Below, in pieces: positions 33,212 to 46,240 of a DNA stretch of 64,000 nt. The translations under genes were made by a program, and so were the position numbers. The notes beneath the pieces are model-generated. The model worked only from the letters and a program-made list of their open reading frames with translations, did not search any database and was not told the origin of the DNA. Each line of letters begins with the position of its first letter. Position 1 is the first letter of the stretch. Source of the stretch: Gliomastix tumulicola (taxonomy: Eukaryota; Ascomycota; Sordariomycetes; Hypocreales; Bionectriaceae); contig BCHX01000008.1 in NCBI GenBank assembly GCA_001599755.1, positions 1,922,001-1,986,000 of the forward strand. Reading direction: 5' to 3'.

Positions 33212-36200
33212 TCAGGCGGGCTTCGCTTGGCCTTCGACGAACTCCAGGGCTTCGTCTCTACCCACACAGTTGATGGAGCTAGTCTTGTTGCGGAACGTAA
33301 CACCGTAGCTCTTATCGGCAACATGGACGATTTCAGGACGGAAAGTAGTGCAGATGAACTGCGTGCCGTTCTGATCCGAGATAGACTGCAGGAGAGAGGC
33401 AACCGCGGTACGGTATTGAGCGTCGAGGTTGGCATCAACCTCGTCGAAGATGACCATGGGACTGCTCTCGGTTGCCTGCAGGGCGAAGATCAGGCAAAGA
33501 GCACAAAGACCTAAGAGGGGTAGTGTTAGTTGGATGCAGGATAACAAGACACAAGGCATCGACTTACTCTTCTGACCACCACTCAGCTGCTGTATCCTCT
33601 GTTGTTCATCCAGATGCTTCGAGTTGAATGACACGCTGATGCCAACACCCGTGTAGTTCTCGACGGTGCCCCGTCCCTCACCATCCGACTCCTCCGGCTC
33701 CTGGCGCCGGTCAGTGCGACGCTGAATCACCAGACGGCCGTGGCCTGCGGGAACCAGTTTGCTGAAGATTGTGGCGAATTCCTTCGAGACCTGCTTGAAG
33801 GTACGCTCGATGGCCTCGTCCTTCTTACGGTCAAGATGCTCGACGAGCTCCTCGATAGAGCCTCGCGAGTCGTCCAGCTCTTTGCGTCGCTTCATCAAGT
33901 GATCCTGTTGGCTTGTGAAGCTGTTGTATTGCTCGAAGGCCTTCTTGTTGACATGTTTGTACTTCTTGAGCGCCTCGTTCACTCTCTTCAGCTTTGAGTT
34001 GATCTATTGATTGCAACTTCGTTAGCATCCGTAACACAACAACAACCTGTCCTTCTTTGATGCTCACCGTCTTCGCTTCCATGTTTTCATATTTGTCAAA
34101 GGCCTCCTCGGGCAGGACGCCAAGATCCCGAATGTTCTTGGCACACTCGGCCAGCTGTGTTGTGAGAATCCCCTTCTTGGCCAAGTTCTTTTCGATGCGC
34201 TTCTGCTGCCTCTCGATCCTCTGCGCGATTTCGACCTGAGCCTGTTCACGAGAATACTTTTGGTTTGCCAGCTCATCTCTTTGTTGGGTGAGCTGGTCCG
34301 CTCGCGATTCGATCTCCCGTAGCTCAGCCTCGGTAGCCTGTGCGGCCTTTTGTGCCTTCTTGAGCTCGCGCTTGACATCTTGCAGGCCCTCTGAGGTGGT
34401 GCCAGAGGCTACGTCCTCGGAGGCTTCGCCGTTCAGCTGATCCAGCTTCAGCTGCAGGTTTTGCCGAAGATCTGCTTCCAAGATCTGCTTCCTGCTCTCC
34501 AACTCTCTGCGCACGGAGCTGATCTCGTTCCACTGCTTCTGGAGCTGCAGCGTTCTCTCACTCAGCTCGTTGAGTTGCTGCTCCTCGGCAGACGTCAGGC
34601 TCTTCTTGAAGTCCGTCTGGAGCTCTGCTTCGTGCGCCTCGCAATCCTCGATGAAACTGTTCATGTTTCGATCCACGTTGTCACGTCGCTTGAGGGCTGC
34701 ATCGAGATGGCTCCTCTCGCTCTCCAGGTGAGCGACCTTGCTCCTCAGCTCGATTTTGGTGGGCTCGAGACCGTCATCCAGGTGCCTTAATCTAGCCTCT
34801 GCCTTCTGTAGGCTGGACATGGCGGCTGTGATCTCCTGATCCTTACGTTCGATCTGTTGCCGGATGTCATAGGACTGTTGCGTCAGACGTTCGAATTCGT
34901 CCCGCCACTTGTTTGCGGCTCGGACGGCCTTCACGCGTGACTTCTGAGGATCGATGTAGCCTCCGCTGAGAACACCCCGTCTGTTCGTCGTATCACCTTC
35001 GGGGGTGATGCAGTCCACGTTGTGGCTTCTTGAATATTGACCTGCAACTTGCAAGTTCGGGCAGACAACCGTGTTGCCAAAGATTCGGGCAAATGCTCGC
35101 TCATACTTCGGGTCGTAGGTAATTTTACTCAGTAAAGGCACGGCATCGTGCGCCTTTGGAAGGTTGGACTCTCGGACGCGTAACCGGGACAGGGGCAGAC
35201 AGGTGATACGGCCACCCTTCTGAGCCTGCAGAGTGTTGAGCAGACGAGTGGCAGTCTGCTCATTGTCAACCACGTAGTTGAATAGACGGCCGCCTGCCGT
35301 TTGCTCGACAGCAATCCTGTAAGCATCGTTGACCTCGAGCAGGTCGGCGACTGTGCCGTAGGTTCCCGGAATATCCTGTTCTTGCTTCATACGGCGGATC
35401 GATGCCAACCCACGAGCAACTTCGCGGTCCATCGTGTGTCTGAGCTCCCTCTCGGCCTGCTCCTTCTCTTGCCGAGCGTTGGCAATATGGGAGTTGAGCT
35501 TCTCCTCCTCTCGGCGCAGGAGCTTTCTCTCGTCGTTGAGCTTCTCGAGAAGGTCACCAGCTTCTGTGACTCCCTCGTTCAGCTTCCCTCGCTGCTCACC
35601 CCAGTGGCTGAGTCGGTCTCGAATCTGGTTCGTGTCCTCGCTCAGCTGAGCGATTGACTTCTCGACTCGGGACACCTCCTCATCTGCATCGATCTTGTTT
35701 GCTTTTTGCTGCATGATGGTGTTTTGGAGCTCCTCAATCTCCCCTTTGAGAAAAGCATCGCGTTCTGCCTTGTTCCTAAAACGCGAACCACGGCTTTGCT
35801 TTGCGAAGAGCCTCGACCGTGTTGACTCGGCGCTATCAAGGGTTCTCCTGATCTCATCCTCCTTCGTCTTCGTCTTGTTATACTTCGGGACGATCTTGGT
35901 AAGTTCAGCTGACTTGGTCGCCATTTCGGCCTTGACAGCCTGGAGCTCAGCCGCGTGTTGTTGTCGGCTCTGCTCTCTCGAGGAGAGGCCGTCCGTGAGG
36001 GTCTTGTGCTTAAGCTCCACCTTTGCCAGAGTCTTAGCACGCTCACGCCTGTCTTCATCCAGTTGGCGTCGCTCGATTTGCAGGAGCTCGAGCTCTCTCT
36101 GCAGCCTATGCATCTCAGCGTCGAGCTTGGCAATCCCCTTTTTGCTCTCGGCAAGCTCTGCACGGTTCGTGTCCGTCGTGTCCAGGCCGCCCTGCCTCGC

Positions 36201-37002
36201 ACTGTCGATCTCCTCGAGCGTCTCCTGGAGAGTGACCTGTTCGCGGTAATGGTAGGCGTATTCCAGACATCGCCTTTCACGGTCCTTCTCTTGATACCCT
36301 CGGAGCTCCTCCTTCTCTTCCTCAAGCTCACTAAGCCGCTCCTTGATGTACTCGAGAAGCTCGTCAATCTTATCCCGCTTGTTGTTGGTGTCGGCCATGA
36401 TCTTCAGTGTCTCGGCGCGGCGCGTTTCGTAGACCTGAGTACCAGCGACCTCCTTCAAGAGGTTCAGTCGCTCGGACTCCTTCATGTTGGTCAAGGCTGT
36501 GACTCGACCCTGCGGGACGATATAGTATGGGTTGGACTTGGAGAAACCGGCGGCCTCCAAGAGGTTGAGCACGTCCTTCTTGGTGACAACTTTGCGATCC
36601 ACCGAGTATTCATCCTTCTTGAGCCCGATTGTGCGTCGTAGGGTGACCTCCTTGAAGTCTGTAGGGAATCGATGATCGCTGTTGTCGAAGATAACCTCAA
36701 CGTAGGCAGACATGACGGCAGATCCGGAGCCCTCATGAAGAAGACCCTGGCGCTCCTCGCGACTCATCTGGGTGTATGCATCGCTAAGGACGAAGCGGAT
36801 GGCAGCGAAGAAATTGCTCTTGCCCGATCCATTACGCCCAACAATCACGTTTGTTTTGGGGGAGAAAGGCTCGATGACAGTCTGCTCCTTGTAGCTTTGG
36901 GTGGAATTAGCGACGTGCGCGGTGGTGCGATATACCTTACGGTACGCGGGAGCAAAGTACGTACCTTTTAAAGCCCTGGATGATGATCTGCTTGATATAC
37001 AT
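33212..37002 (-). CDS. SMC3: Cohesin subunit SMC3
   Basis: Exons 37002-36965, 36894-34068, 34003-33568 and 33510-33212 give 1199 aa. Introns are 70, 64 and 57 nt, two with CTAAC branch sites, and the frame closes. Residues 1-40 hold MYIKQIIIQGFKSYKEQTV and the Walker A loop GRNGSGKS (32-39). Lys105-Lys106 in TIGLKKDEY fall exactly where Eco1/ESCO acetylates SMC3 to lock cohesion. A long coiled coil, a hinge (around 510-680) and a second coiled coil follow. The ABC signature LSGGQK is at 1095-1100 and Walker B VIFDEVDANLD at about 1120-1130. SMC3 pairs with SMC1 to form the cohesin ring that holds sister chromatids. It is divergent from MOT1. Confidence 0.97.
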
Positions 37003-39890
37003 GGTGAACTGCGCTGGCGCTGGCGCGCAACATGTAGGCGATCGATGAGGAAAGTCAAGGTCAGTGTTGTGTGCGCTGAGCTGGCCGAAGTTGCGCTCTG
37101 GTGGAAGGCCAATTCGACGCGTCTCGAAGCCGCGATTAATAAAGTGGAAGGTGGGATGATGGGGTTATTGCCGTTTGGCGCGCGCCCGCGTCCAGAGTTC
37201 AGCTCTTCTGCCTGAGGCACGTGCTTCTGTATTTTTCTGCTACCCTATAGCGTTGCTCGCTTTCCATCCCGGAACGTGATAAAAATCTTGCACATTTCGA
37301 TCACTGGGGTTTGAGTAGTGTGAGTGTTCTTGGGGCTTGGAAAATGGCCTTATTCGAAATGATCTCTATGGTACAAGACGTGTTCGTACTCCATGCGTGC
37401 CTGGAACGGGGTACACACCGAGGGCTATCTGCATGCACATTTTGTGTGGAAGCTAACTGCAGGCGCATGGATGCCTTACTAGGCCACCTGCATTCTTAGT
37501 CGTCATCGCAGCTAGGCAGACTCGAAATGAGACAGAGGTTGCCTCCGAGTCCAGTCTTCATCCCCGTGACAATGAGCGCTAGCTAACACGCGGTCGAATA
37601 AATGCTCGAGCTGAGGTAGAACCATACAGTTTGAATGTGTAGTTGTGGCTTAAGTCTTTCATCTCACTGACTGGGATTTTCATTAACAATACGTGATGCT
37701 CCGTCCTCGTACATGACTGTCGATCATCCAAGGATGGTGCCGTGCCTAGTACGTTCCGTAGTGATGAACTGACACAAAAAGTGTGACCGACAACTCCCGC
37801 TCAACACTTCCAGGAGCCAAGCAGACTCCTTCTTGCCCACACTTTTGTGTCTTGCCCTCGAAAGTTGGGTATCAAGTTTTGATTCACATGTGTTGTGACT
37901 GATCTACATACATCCGAGCTGTCCTCGAACGTGCAGTATCTTAGCATTCACACCATTCGTGCTGGGTGTATCCAAAGCGAGGTAAATGAGAGCAAAGGCG
38001 TTCGTTCTTTGCCCGAGAGGACGGCAAGAACTTTCCCACGGCCCAACACTTGTTGTGGCTGAAGTCATGAGAAAATCACGGCTCAGCTGGGACTGGTGCC
38101 ATGATGACACCGAAGCCAAGCTGAGGACGGACTCGGATCTGACCTGGGTCCGTGCAGGGGGAACAAAATGGAAGGCTGGGGGTCCTGGATCACCGAGAAT
38201 GGGGTCGGTACATCTCACACATCTTCCATGGAGTCTTGCTCATCACTGGCGGCCCGAGTTTGGTGTCGGATGATGGCACTGTATCGCACCTAACTTTTGG
38301 AGCTGGGAATCAGGAGAGAAGCAAAGATTTGCTGAAGTAAGGGAGGGTGTGGCGCTCGAGTCGCCAAGTAGAATGTATGTACCGTACTGCGCAAACAAAG
38401 CGCTGCTGGTACCTCAGCTGTACCTCTGTCAGGTGGGTGGGCACGGTTGATGGGACCAACAGGAGGCTTGGAAAAAGTGAGCAGGGGCTGACCCCCCGAA
38501 GCTCAAAATGACACTAGGCCAAAGACTAAGAGGGAGATTAAGCGAGTGAGCAGAGCGATTTGCAGCGGGCGAGTCCCTGCTGGGCCGGGCGCGTCGTGTA
38601 TAAAAATACAAGGACACATCATATACAAGACTCGGGCTGCCCTCCACCCAAAATTTCCCACCCGACCCGACAGCTTCCGCCAGCCAGCAGCCATCCGCCC
38701 AGCCAACCACTGCACGCGCAACGCAACCACACGCAGCTATTCGCACGCACACCTCCACGCTATTGCCATACTATAGCTGTGGGAGCTTGCGTCGCATCGC
38801 ATCGCATCGCATCACAGCTTTATCGCGAGCTGTGACAGCATCAACAACACAGCCAGCTGGCTTTATTTCATGTGAGTGCATGGTCGTTACTTTTGTTTTC
38901 CATGTCTCGTTTATTTCTTCTGTCTTTCTATCCTCTTTCTGCGTCTGGTGGTCCCCATGTCCGTGGATATTTCGTCTCTTCTTTGTTTGCAGCATGCGCC
39001 GGCATTAAGCACCTCGACGAGTGTCGTGCTCGTGCGCCATTGCAGGGCATGTGATGGGCCTTCTGGAGCCGTATTCCACATTCAACCTGCCATGAATGCT
39101 TTGGGCCGGGCGGGAAGGAGCCTTCGGGATGCCACAGTATCAGCCACCTCAACAGCAGATCACATCACGTCGCCTCAGCACCCAAGCCGTCATCGCTCAC
39201 TGAGTGTGCATTGCGCTATACACCCGTAAGAGCTGCCCAATCACGTCCCACTTGCATTCATTTCTTATTCAACATTCTCAACGGCTATGACAAGCCTTCC
39301 CTTCCTGTCAATCCACTGCTCTTCTAGTGCTCCCTGCAGACGGCTGCGCCCCACCGGCCTTGCTACCATCCACAGCGTTGGCTTGGTGTGACGAAGCTGA
39401 GGTGGGTTATTGACCAGCCTCACGTTGACTTGGCTGCTGCCGTTTGTCAGTCAGTCAGTCGGTCGGCCAGCCAGCCAGCCAGCCAATCAGTCAATCAGTT
39501 CCCCAGTATCTCTGCCGTTATCCTTGACCCTGCGTCTATTCTACGCACACAAGTCATCGACTCGCGTGGCGCGCCACCGGGTTTCGCTGGTTGTTTTTCC
39601 TGCCCGTTTCCTCACGTCCATTTCCAGTGCGACGCGGTGGTACTTCGTACTTCCTGCAGCCTCACCTGTCACAGAGTGGGCCCTTCCCCATGAAAGGCAC
39701 CGCCGCACTGAGCCACCTCGGTTGTCCCAGCCCGATCTGTTTTCTTCGACAGCCAGGCATTGAGTTCGTTTTGCCGGGCTTTCTGTTAATTTCTGCACTA
39801 GCCAATGTCCATTGACTAACGTCTCAACAGAGCGCTGTCATGCCATGAGGGCCAGGATAGAAGGGCCAACCCAACACTAGACGGATCAAG
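37003..39890. promoter_or_regulatory. Divergent SMC3/MOT1 intergenic region
   Basis: 2.9 kb without a supported gene. The right end probably contains the MOT1 leader: at 39814-39830 a TTGACTAACG branch sequence and CAACAG acceptor stand 60 nt before the start codon. A CAGT/CCAG repeat lies at 39446-39498. No other structure is clear. Confidence 0.5.
39446..39498. repeat. CAGT/CGGT/CCAG compound tetranucleotide repeat
   Basis: Consecutive GTCA, GTCG and GCCA units followed by CAAT/CAGT units, upstream of MOT1. Noncoding simple repeat. Confidence 0.8.
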
Positions 39891-42800
39891 ATGGCGTCTA
39901 GGTGAGTATTGGGAATCACTTCCATCTCGGCGCATCATGCTAACACAATTTACAGACTCGAAAGATTGGTCACGTGAGTGTTTCTGCTACCATTGGCTGT
40001 CCTCCTACCTTACATGGGCACTGACTAATCAACGCTACAGCATCATCGAGACTGGTAGTACTAAGCTCATCAGAGACACAGCTGTCAATCAGCTTGCCGA
40101 CTGGCAAAAGCAGCATCCAGATGAACTCTTCAACCTCCTGACAAGGGTTGTACCCTATCTCCGTCACAAGGAATGGGAGACACGAAGCACAGCCGCTAAG
40201 GCTCTCGGCAAGATCGTGGAGAATGCGCCACTGTACGACCCAAACCTTGAGGAAGACTTGTCCGCGGATGAAATTCCAAAGACTGTCGAGGAAGATGCCG
40301 GGGTTAAGAAGGAAGAGGACAAGGAAGCTGGCATCCCCCATGACACGCCCTTTTCGCTCGATTTCCTCGATGTGGACATGATCCTCAACTATGGCACGGA
40401 GCTTTTACGAGGTGGGCAGCTTGAGTGGGGTTTCGCGGCCCTCGACCCTCAGGCCCGACTTGAGCATCAGAAGAAGACCTTACCCGGGCGCCTCGGCCTC
40501 CTCGGACGGAAGGTCGAAAGCGAAGAGATTGCCGTCCCAAACGACCAGTTCACCACTCCGATGACACCCCTCGAAGGCCACAATGGCGGCTTGAATCGAG
40601 GCGATAGCATGTCACAACCAACCGAAGAGTCGCAACTCAGCTCCAGGCAGCTCAATGTGCTCAAAAGAAAGCGGAAAAGAGAGGCCCAAAAGGCCTCCCA
40701 AGGAAAGAGCGGTTTCGGCGACCTGTCTCTCCGTAGGTCCGTTACGACAGGTTCAGACGGGTTTGGTGGCGAGGAGACTCCGGGACCCGAGAATGATTCG
40801 AAGAAGAACGGCAAAATGAACGACTACTTCAACCTGGAGCGCCCCGCTGACGTGGACGAAGACACGAAAGTCGTAAGCGAATTCAAAGGCTCCGTCATTC
40901 CGATCAAGTCGGAATTGGAGGTGGACGAATCAACGGAGGGCGTCGAGTGGCCATTCGCACGACTCTGCGAATTTCTCACTGTGGACTTATTCGACCCGTC
41001 TTGGGAAATAAGGCACGGAGCAGCTATGGGCTTGCGAGAGCTTGGTTTGGTTCACGGAGGTGGCGCAGGCAGGGTACGCGGCAAGACCAGGAGTGAGAAC
41101 AACGACCTAAATCGTCAGTGGCTGGATGATCTCGCGTGTCGCCTCTGCTGCGTCCTGATGCTTGATCGGTTTACCGACTACAGCTCCGACACGTCGGTAG
41201 CGCCTATCAGGGAAACCATTGGCCAGACTCTGGGATCTGTCCTCAAGCACGTCTCCTCAGATTCCGTGTACAAGATATACCGCATACTCTACCGCATGGT
41301 TATGCAAGAGGATTTGACCCTGGAGCGACCTGCCTGGGCTGTGGGCCATGGTGGCATGGTTGGTCTGAGATATGTGGTTGCGGTGCGGAAAGATCTGCTT
41401 CTTCAAGATGGAGATATGATCGATGGTGTCGTTAAAGCTGTTATGAAGGGTCTCGGCGATTTCGATGACGATGTTCGCTCCGTCAGTGCTGCTACGCTGA
41501 TCCCGATGGCCAAAGAGTTTGTCACTATGCGCCCGGCTGCTCTGGATGGCCTTGTGCGGATTGTATGGGAGAGTCTGTCCAACCTCGGTGACGATTTGAG
41601 TGCTAGCACTGGGCGTATCATGGACCTTCTGGCCACTCTTTGCAGCTTCCCTGAGGTCTTGGAGGCCATGAAGGCCACTGCGGCTCAGGACCAGGAGCGT
41701 TCCTTCACATTGCTTGTCCCTCGCCTCTACCCCTTCCTGCGGCATACCATCACGTCTGTCCGAGTTGCTGTCCTCAAAGCGCTCCTTACATTCGCAAACC
41801 TTGAAGCCGACTCCTCTCAAGGATGGCTTGATGGCCGCGTCCTTCGATTGGTCTTCCAGAACCTGCTGGTCGAGCGAGATAGGGAGGCGCTTGAAAAGTC
41901 GTTGGAATTGCTGTCTGCTCTCGCACGCAGCCTGGCAAAACAGAGTCCTGACATGCTGGCATCCGAATTCCGTGGTCACGTTGAGCCCTTGATGCAGCTC
42001 ACGCTCCACCCCATTGGTATTTCTCGAAATCCGATCCCCATGAACGGCGCATTCTTCCAGAAGCCTTCGGGCGGCACCTACACAGTCCCCGGTGGTGCTC
42101 CCCCATCATGGAAACATGCCTCGCCGGATGGTGCTGACAGGGCAACCAAACGCCGGAGAAAGTCGGCAAAGGTGGACGACACGCCGCAGACCAGCATGAC
42201 GCACGATGTCGATGGTCACATGATGCAAGGAGACGTAGACCTCGTCGGCATGGATGTTCTTATCCGATCTCGTATTACTGCAGCAAAAGGTATGGGGCTC
42301 ATCATGTCTCTGGTCCCCTCGGCAAGCCTCGACTTGTACGATGCCATCCTGATTCCTGGTCTCACGTCCCCGTATTCGTCATCGCAGGTGACTGCCTGCG
42401 CTGTCATTGACGAATACTCCAAGAACTGCTCAACTGGCGGCAACTCTGCAGGCTACATGGGTCACTTGCAGTCGATCGTCGAGTCTGAGCGCCCACCAGC
42501 CTACAGGGACTTAATGAATCATCTCGTGAGAGTGAGGACAAACTGTCAACAGCTGATCAATATGTTCCGGGACCATGGCAAAGTCTCCTCTCACAAGCTG
42601 CCTACACTACCCATCATCGTGCAGGGAGATCCGGAGGCGGGTCCCACGGCTTTCTCGCTTGCCATGGCCGAGAAGTGCATCGCAGAAGATTACGAGAAGC
42701 TCAAGAAGGCTATGCCGCCTGGGCAGAAGCTCATCGCGGGCCAGCAACTTGCCGAAGCTCGCGATGTCACGGTCAGCGCTATTGAGGAGGCCAAGGCTAT

Positions 42801-45681
42801 CAAAGACGCTCGGGATACACGGATCAGGGCCGCGGCTGCGTGTGGAATAGTCGCCATGAAGCAGCTGCCCAAGAAACCAAGCCCGCTGATCAAGAGCATC
42901 ATGGACTCTGTGAAGTTGGAGGAGAACAATCTGCTTCAAAGTCGATCATCGGATTCCATCTCCAGACTCGTCCAACTTTTCACTGAGGGTGGTAGACGAG
43001 GGCCTGCGGACAAGGTTGTCGCTAACCTGGTCAAGTTCTCTTGCGTTGAGGTCGCAGAGACGCCCGAGTTCCCTGTTCACGCTACTAAGAAGGATTGCAT
43101 TCTGTCTATGCAAAAAGAGGAGGACCGAGTTGACCATGCCGACGCGGCCAAGTGGGCAAGAGAATCCAAAGCGGCCAGGATCACTCGGCGCGGGGCCAAG
43201 GAAGCACTGGAAATCCTGGCTCGCATGTATGGCGCAAGTCTTTTGGAGAGTGTGCCTAAGCTGAAGGGCTTCATGGAGGATCCTCTTGTCCAGGCCTTCT
43301 CAGCCGACCTGCCTGCCGAAGCCAAGGACCCTGGACAGACGTTTGGGCAGGAGATTGTCGACGCCCTCTCGGTCATACGCACTATGACACCGACGTTGGA
43401 TACCGCCCTCCATCCGTTTGTCGTTGGACTGATTCCACTCGTCATCAAAGCTCTCCAATCCGAGCTGTCTGTTTTCCGTTACATGGCTGCCAAATGCATG
43501 GCCACAATCTGCAGCGTCATATCTGTCGAAGGCATGACGGCGCTTGTCGAAAAGGTACTGCCTGCTATAACCAACCCTGTGGATCTCAGCCACCGCCAGG
43601 GAGTCATCGAGGCCATCTATCATCTCATTGCCGTTATGGGCGATGCAATCTTGCCCTATGTCATCTTCCTTATTGTGCCGGTTCTAGGCAGAATGAGCGA
43701 TTCTGACAACGAGATTCGCCTCATTGCTACCACCTCATTTGCGACCCTCGTTAAGTTGGTGCCTCTTGAAGCTGGCATCCCAGACCCCCCGGGTCTATCT
43801 GAGGAGCTGCTCAAGGGGCGAGATCGAGAGCGCACGTTCATTGCCCAGCTGTTAGACCCCAAAAAGGTCGAGCCGTTCCAGATTCCTGTGGCCATCAAGG
43901 CAGAGCTGCGTTCGTACCAGCAGGAGGGTGTGAACTGGCTTCACTTCCTCAACAAGTATCATTTGCATGGTATTCTTTGTGATGACATGGGTCTTGGCAA
44001 GACACTACAGACAATTTGCATCGTCGCCAGTGACCACCATCAGCGAGCAGAGGAGTTCGCCAAAACACAAGCACCAGATGTCAGGCGCCTCGCATCTCTC
44101 ATTGTCTGTCCGCCAACATTGTCGGGCCACTGGCAGCAAGAGATCAATGCCTATGCGCCATTCTTGAGCGTCACGGCATATGTCGGTCCGCCAGCCGATC
44201 GAAAAGCGCTGAGAGACGCGCTGGGCAAGACGGATATCGTGATCACGAGCTACGATGTTTGTCGAAACGATGTTGAGATTCTGGAGAAGCACAATTGGAA
44301 CTACGTTGTCTTGGACGAAGGGCACTTGATCAAGAACCCCAAGGCCAAGGTCACGCAAGCCGTCAAGAAACTTCCCAGCAATCACAGGCTGATCCTGACG
44401 GGCACGCCGATCCAGAACAATGTCTTGGAGCTCTGGTCTCTCTTTGATTTCCTCATGCCCGGCTTCCTTGGTGCAGAGAAGGTCTTCTTGGACAGATTTG
44501 CGAAGCCTATTGCCGCCAGCCGGTTCAGCAAAGCTTCTTCCAAAGAACAAGAGGCTGGTGCGCTGGCTATTGAGGCGCTTCACAAGCAGGTTCTCCCCTT
44601 CCTGCTGAGGCGTCTGAAAGAGGAGGTGCTCAACGACCTCCCCCCGAAGATCCTGCAGAACTATTACTGCGACCTCAGCGACTTCCAAAAGAAGCTCTTC
44701 GAAGACTTCACTAAGAAGCAAGGCAAGAAGATCCAAGCCGTTGCCGGTAGTGACGACAAGGATGCCAAGCAGCACATCTTCCAGGCCCTTCAATATATGC
44801 GCAAGCTGTGCAATTCACCTGCCATGGTCATGAAGCCTGATAATCAGCTGTATGACGAGACGCAGAGGATTCTGCAGAAGCAAGGGACATCGATCGAAGA
44901 TGTCGTACACGCACCCAAACTCACCGCTCTGCGTGACCTACTTGTGGACTGTGGCATTGGCGTCGAGGGCGGAGATTCCAGTGATCCCCTGTACCAACCT
45001 ATTAAGCCTCATCGTGCACTGATCTTCTGCCAGATGAAGGAGATGCTGGATATGGTCCAGAACACGGTGCTGAAGAACATGCTGCCTTCGGTGTCCCACC
45101 TCCGGTTAGATGGCGGTGTTGAGGCGAACAAGAGGCAGGATATTGTCAACAAGTTCAACAGCGACCCATCCTACGACGTTCTCTTACTCACAACCAGTGT
45201 CGGTGGTTTGGGTCTGAATCTCACGGGGGCGGATACAGTCATTTTCGTCGAGCATGACTGGAACCCCCAGAGAGACTTGCAGGCCATGGACCGCGCACAC
45301 CGAATAGGTCAAAAGAAGGTTGTCAATGTGTATCGACTCATTACTCGCGGAACGTTGGAAGAGAAGATCCTGAACCTGCAGAGGTTCAAGATTGATGTGG
45401 CGTCAACCGTTGTCAACCAGCAGAATGCCGGACTGTCGACAATGGATACAGATCAGATCTTGGATCTGTTCAATCTGGGAGACTCAGGACCAAGCCTCAT
45501 ATCTGACAAGCCTAAGGAGAACGGCATTGAGGGCCGCGAGGAAGACATGGTCGACTTGGAGACGGGAGACGTGCGGCAGCCAGGCAAGAAGGCATGGCTG
45601 GATGATCTGGGAGAGCTCTGGGACGACAAGCAGTATGAGGAGAGCTTTGACTTGGACGACTTTATGAAGAAAATGGCTTAG
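39891..45681 (+). CDS. MOT1: TATA-binding-protein remodelling ATPase MOT1 (BTAF1)
   Basis: Exons 39891-39901 (11 nt), 39956-39973 (18 nt) and 40041-45681 give 1889 aa. The two microexons encode MASRLERLVT, and the third continues IIETGSTKLIRDTAVNQL, the usual MOT1 start. The N-terminal two thirds are HEAT repeats that grip TBP, with a charged insert at about 195-290. The Snf2 ATPase begins near 1290: CDDMGLGKTLQT (Walker A), VLDEGHLIKN (DEGH box), LTGTPIQNN, then the helicase C lobe with FVEHDWNPQRDLQAMDRAHR. MOT1 strips TBP from TATA DNA using ATP and represses or redistributes transcription. Length matches yeast (1867). The acidic C-terminus ends in SFDLDDFMKKMA. Confidence 0.97.
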
Positions 45682-46240
45682 AACAGGGTGCATTGTTATG
45701 GTCAGGTTAGGTCAGGCCAGGAAAAGGATCTAGGGACCCGGGTCTAGGGACCAAGGATCACTGTATTATTGGGCAGGGAATAGCCCTGTGATGGAGCTTT
45801 TTTGCATCACTGTATCATTAATCTAATTTCTAGTCGCTCTGGTGCGAAACTGTTGGTAAAATAAATCCCTTGCTTGAGGTGCTGCTGTAAATTTGTATGC
45901 ACTGTCAATCAGAACCAGGCCTTTCACTTTGACCCCCAATTCTGATGGTCGGGGTTTGATGATGGTTGATGGTGGGGTGCGGCCGTAAGGCAGGAGCTAC
46001 CCCGCCAACTTTCTAGTAAGTTCCAGATGAGCTCACTGCCTGGTAGAATTCCTCTGCATGTTGCAGCAGATTCAAGGCGCCTTGCTTCCATGCTTGAAGA
46101 TTGTTTGACGTCCTGTTTCAAACCACGTTTCTGTCTATTCTTCTAAGCGCTGGCCAAGCTTCACGGTATAACTTCGACATATACGACTGCTCCCGTGTTC
46201 CTTTCCTCTGGCTACTACCAGAGACCTCCCACACCACGCG
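45682..46240. other. Intergenic region between MOT1 and CDC37
   Basis: 559 bp between tandem genes, holding the MOT1 3' UTR and the CDC37 promoter. Nothing further is visible. Confidence 0.6.

Noticed and set aside
37003..39890. Mobile element between SMC3 and MOT1
   Set aside because: No terminal repeats, transposase or reverse transcriptase residues, and no AT-rich decay; only simple repeats.
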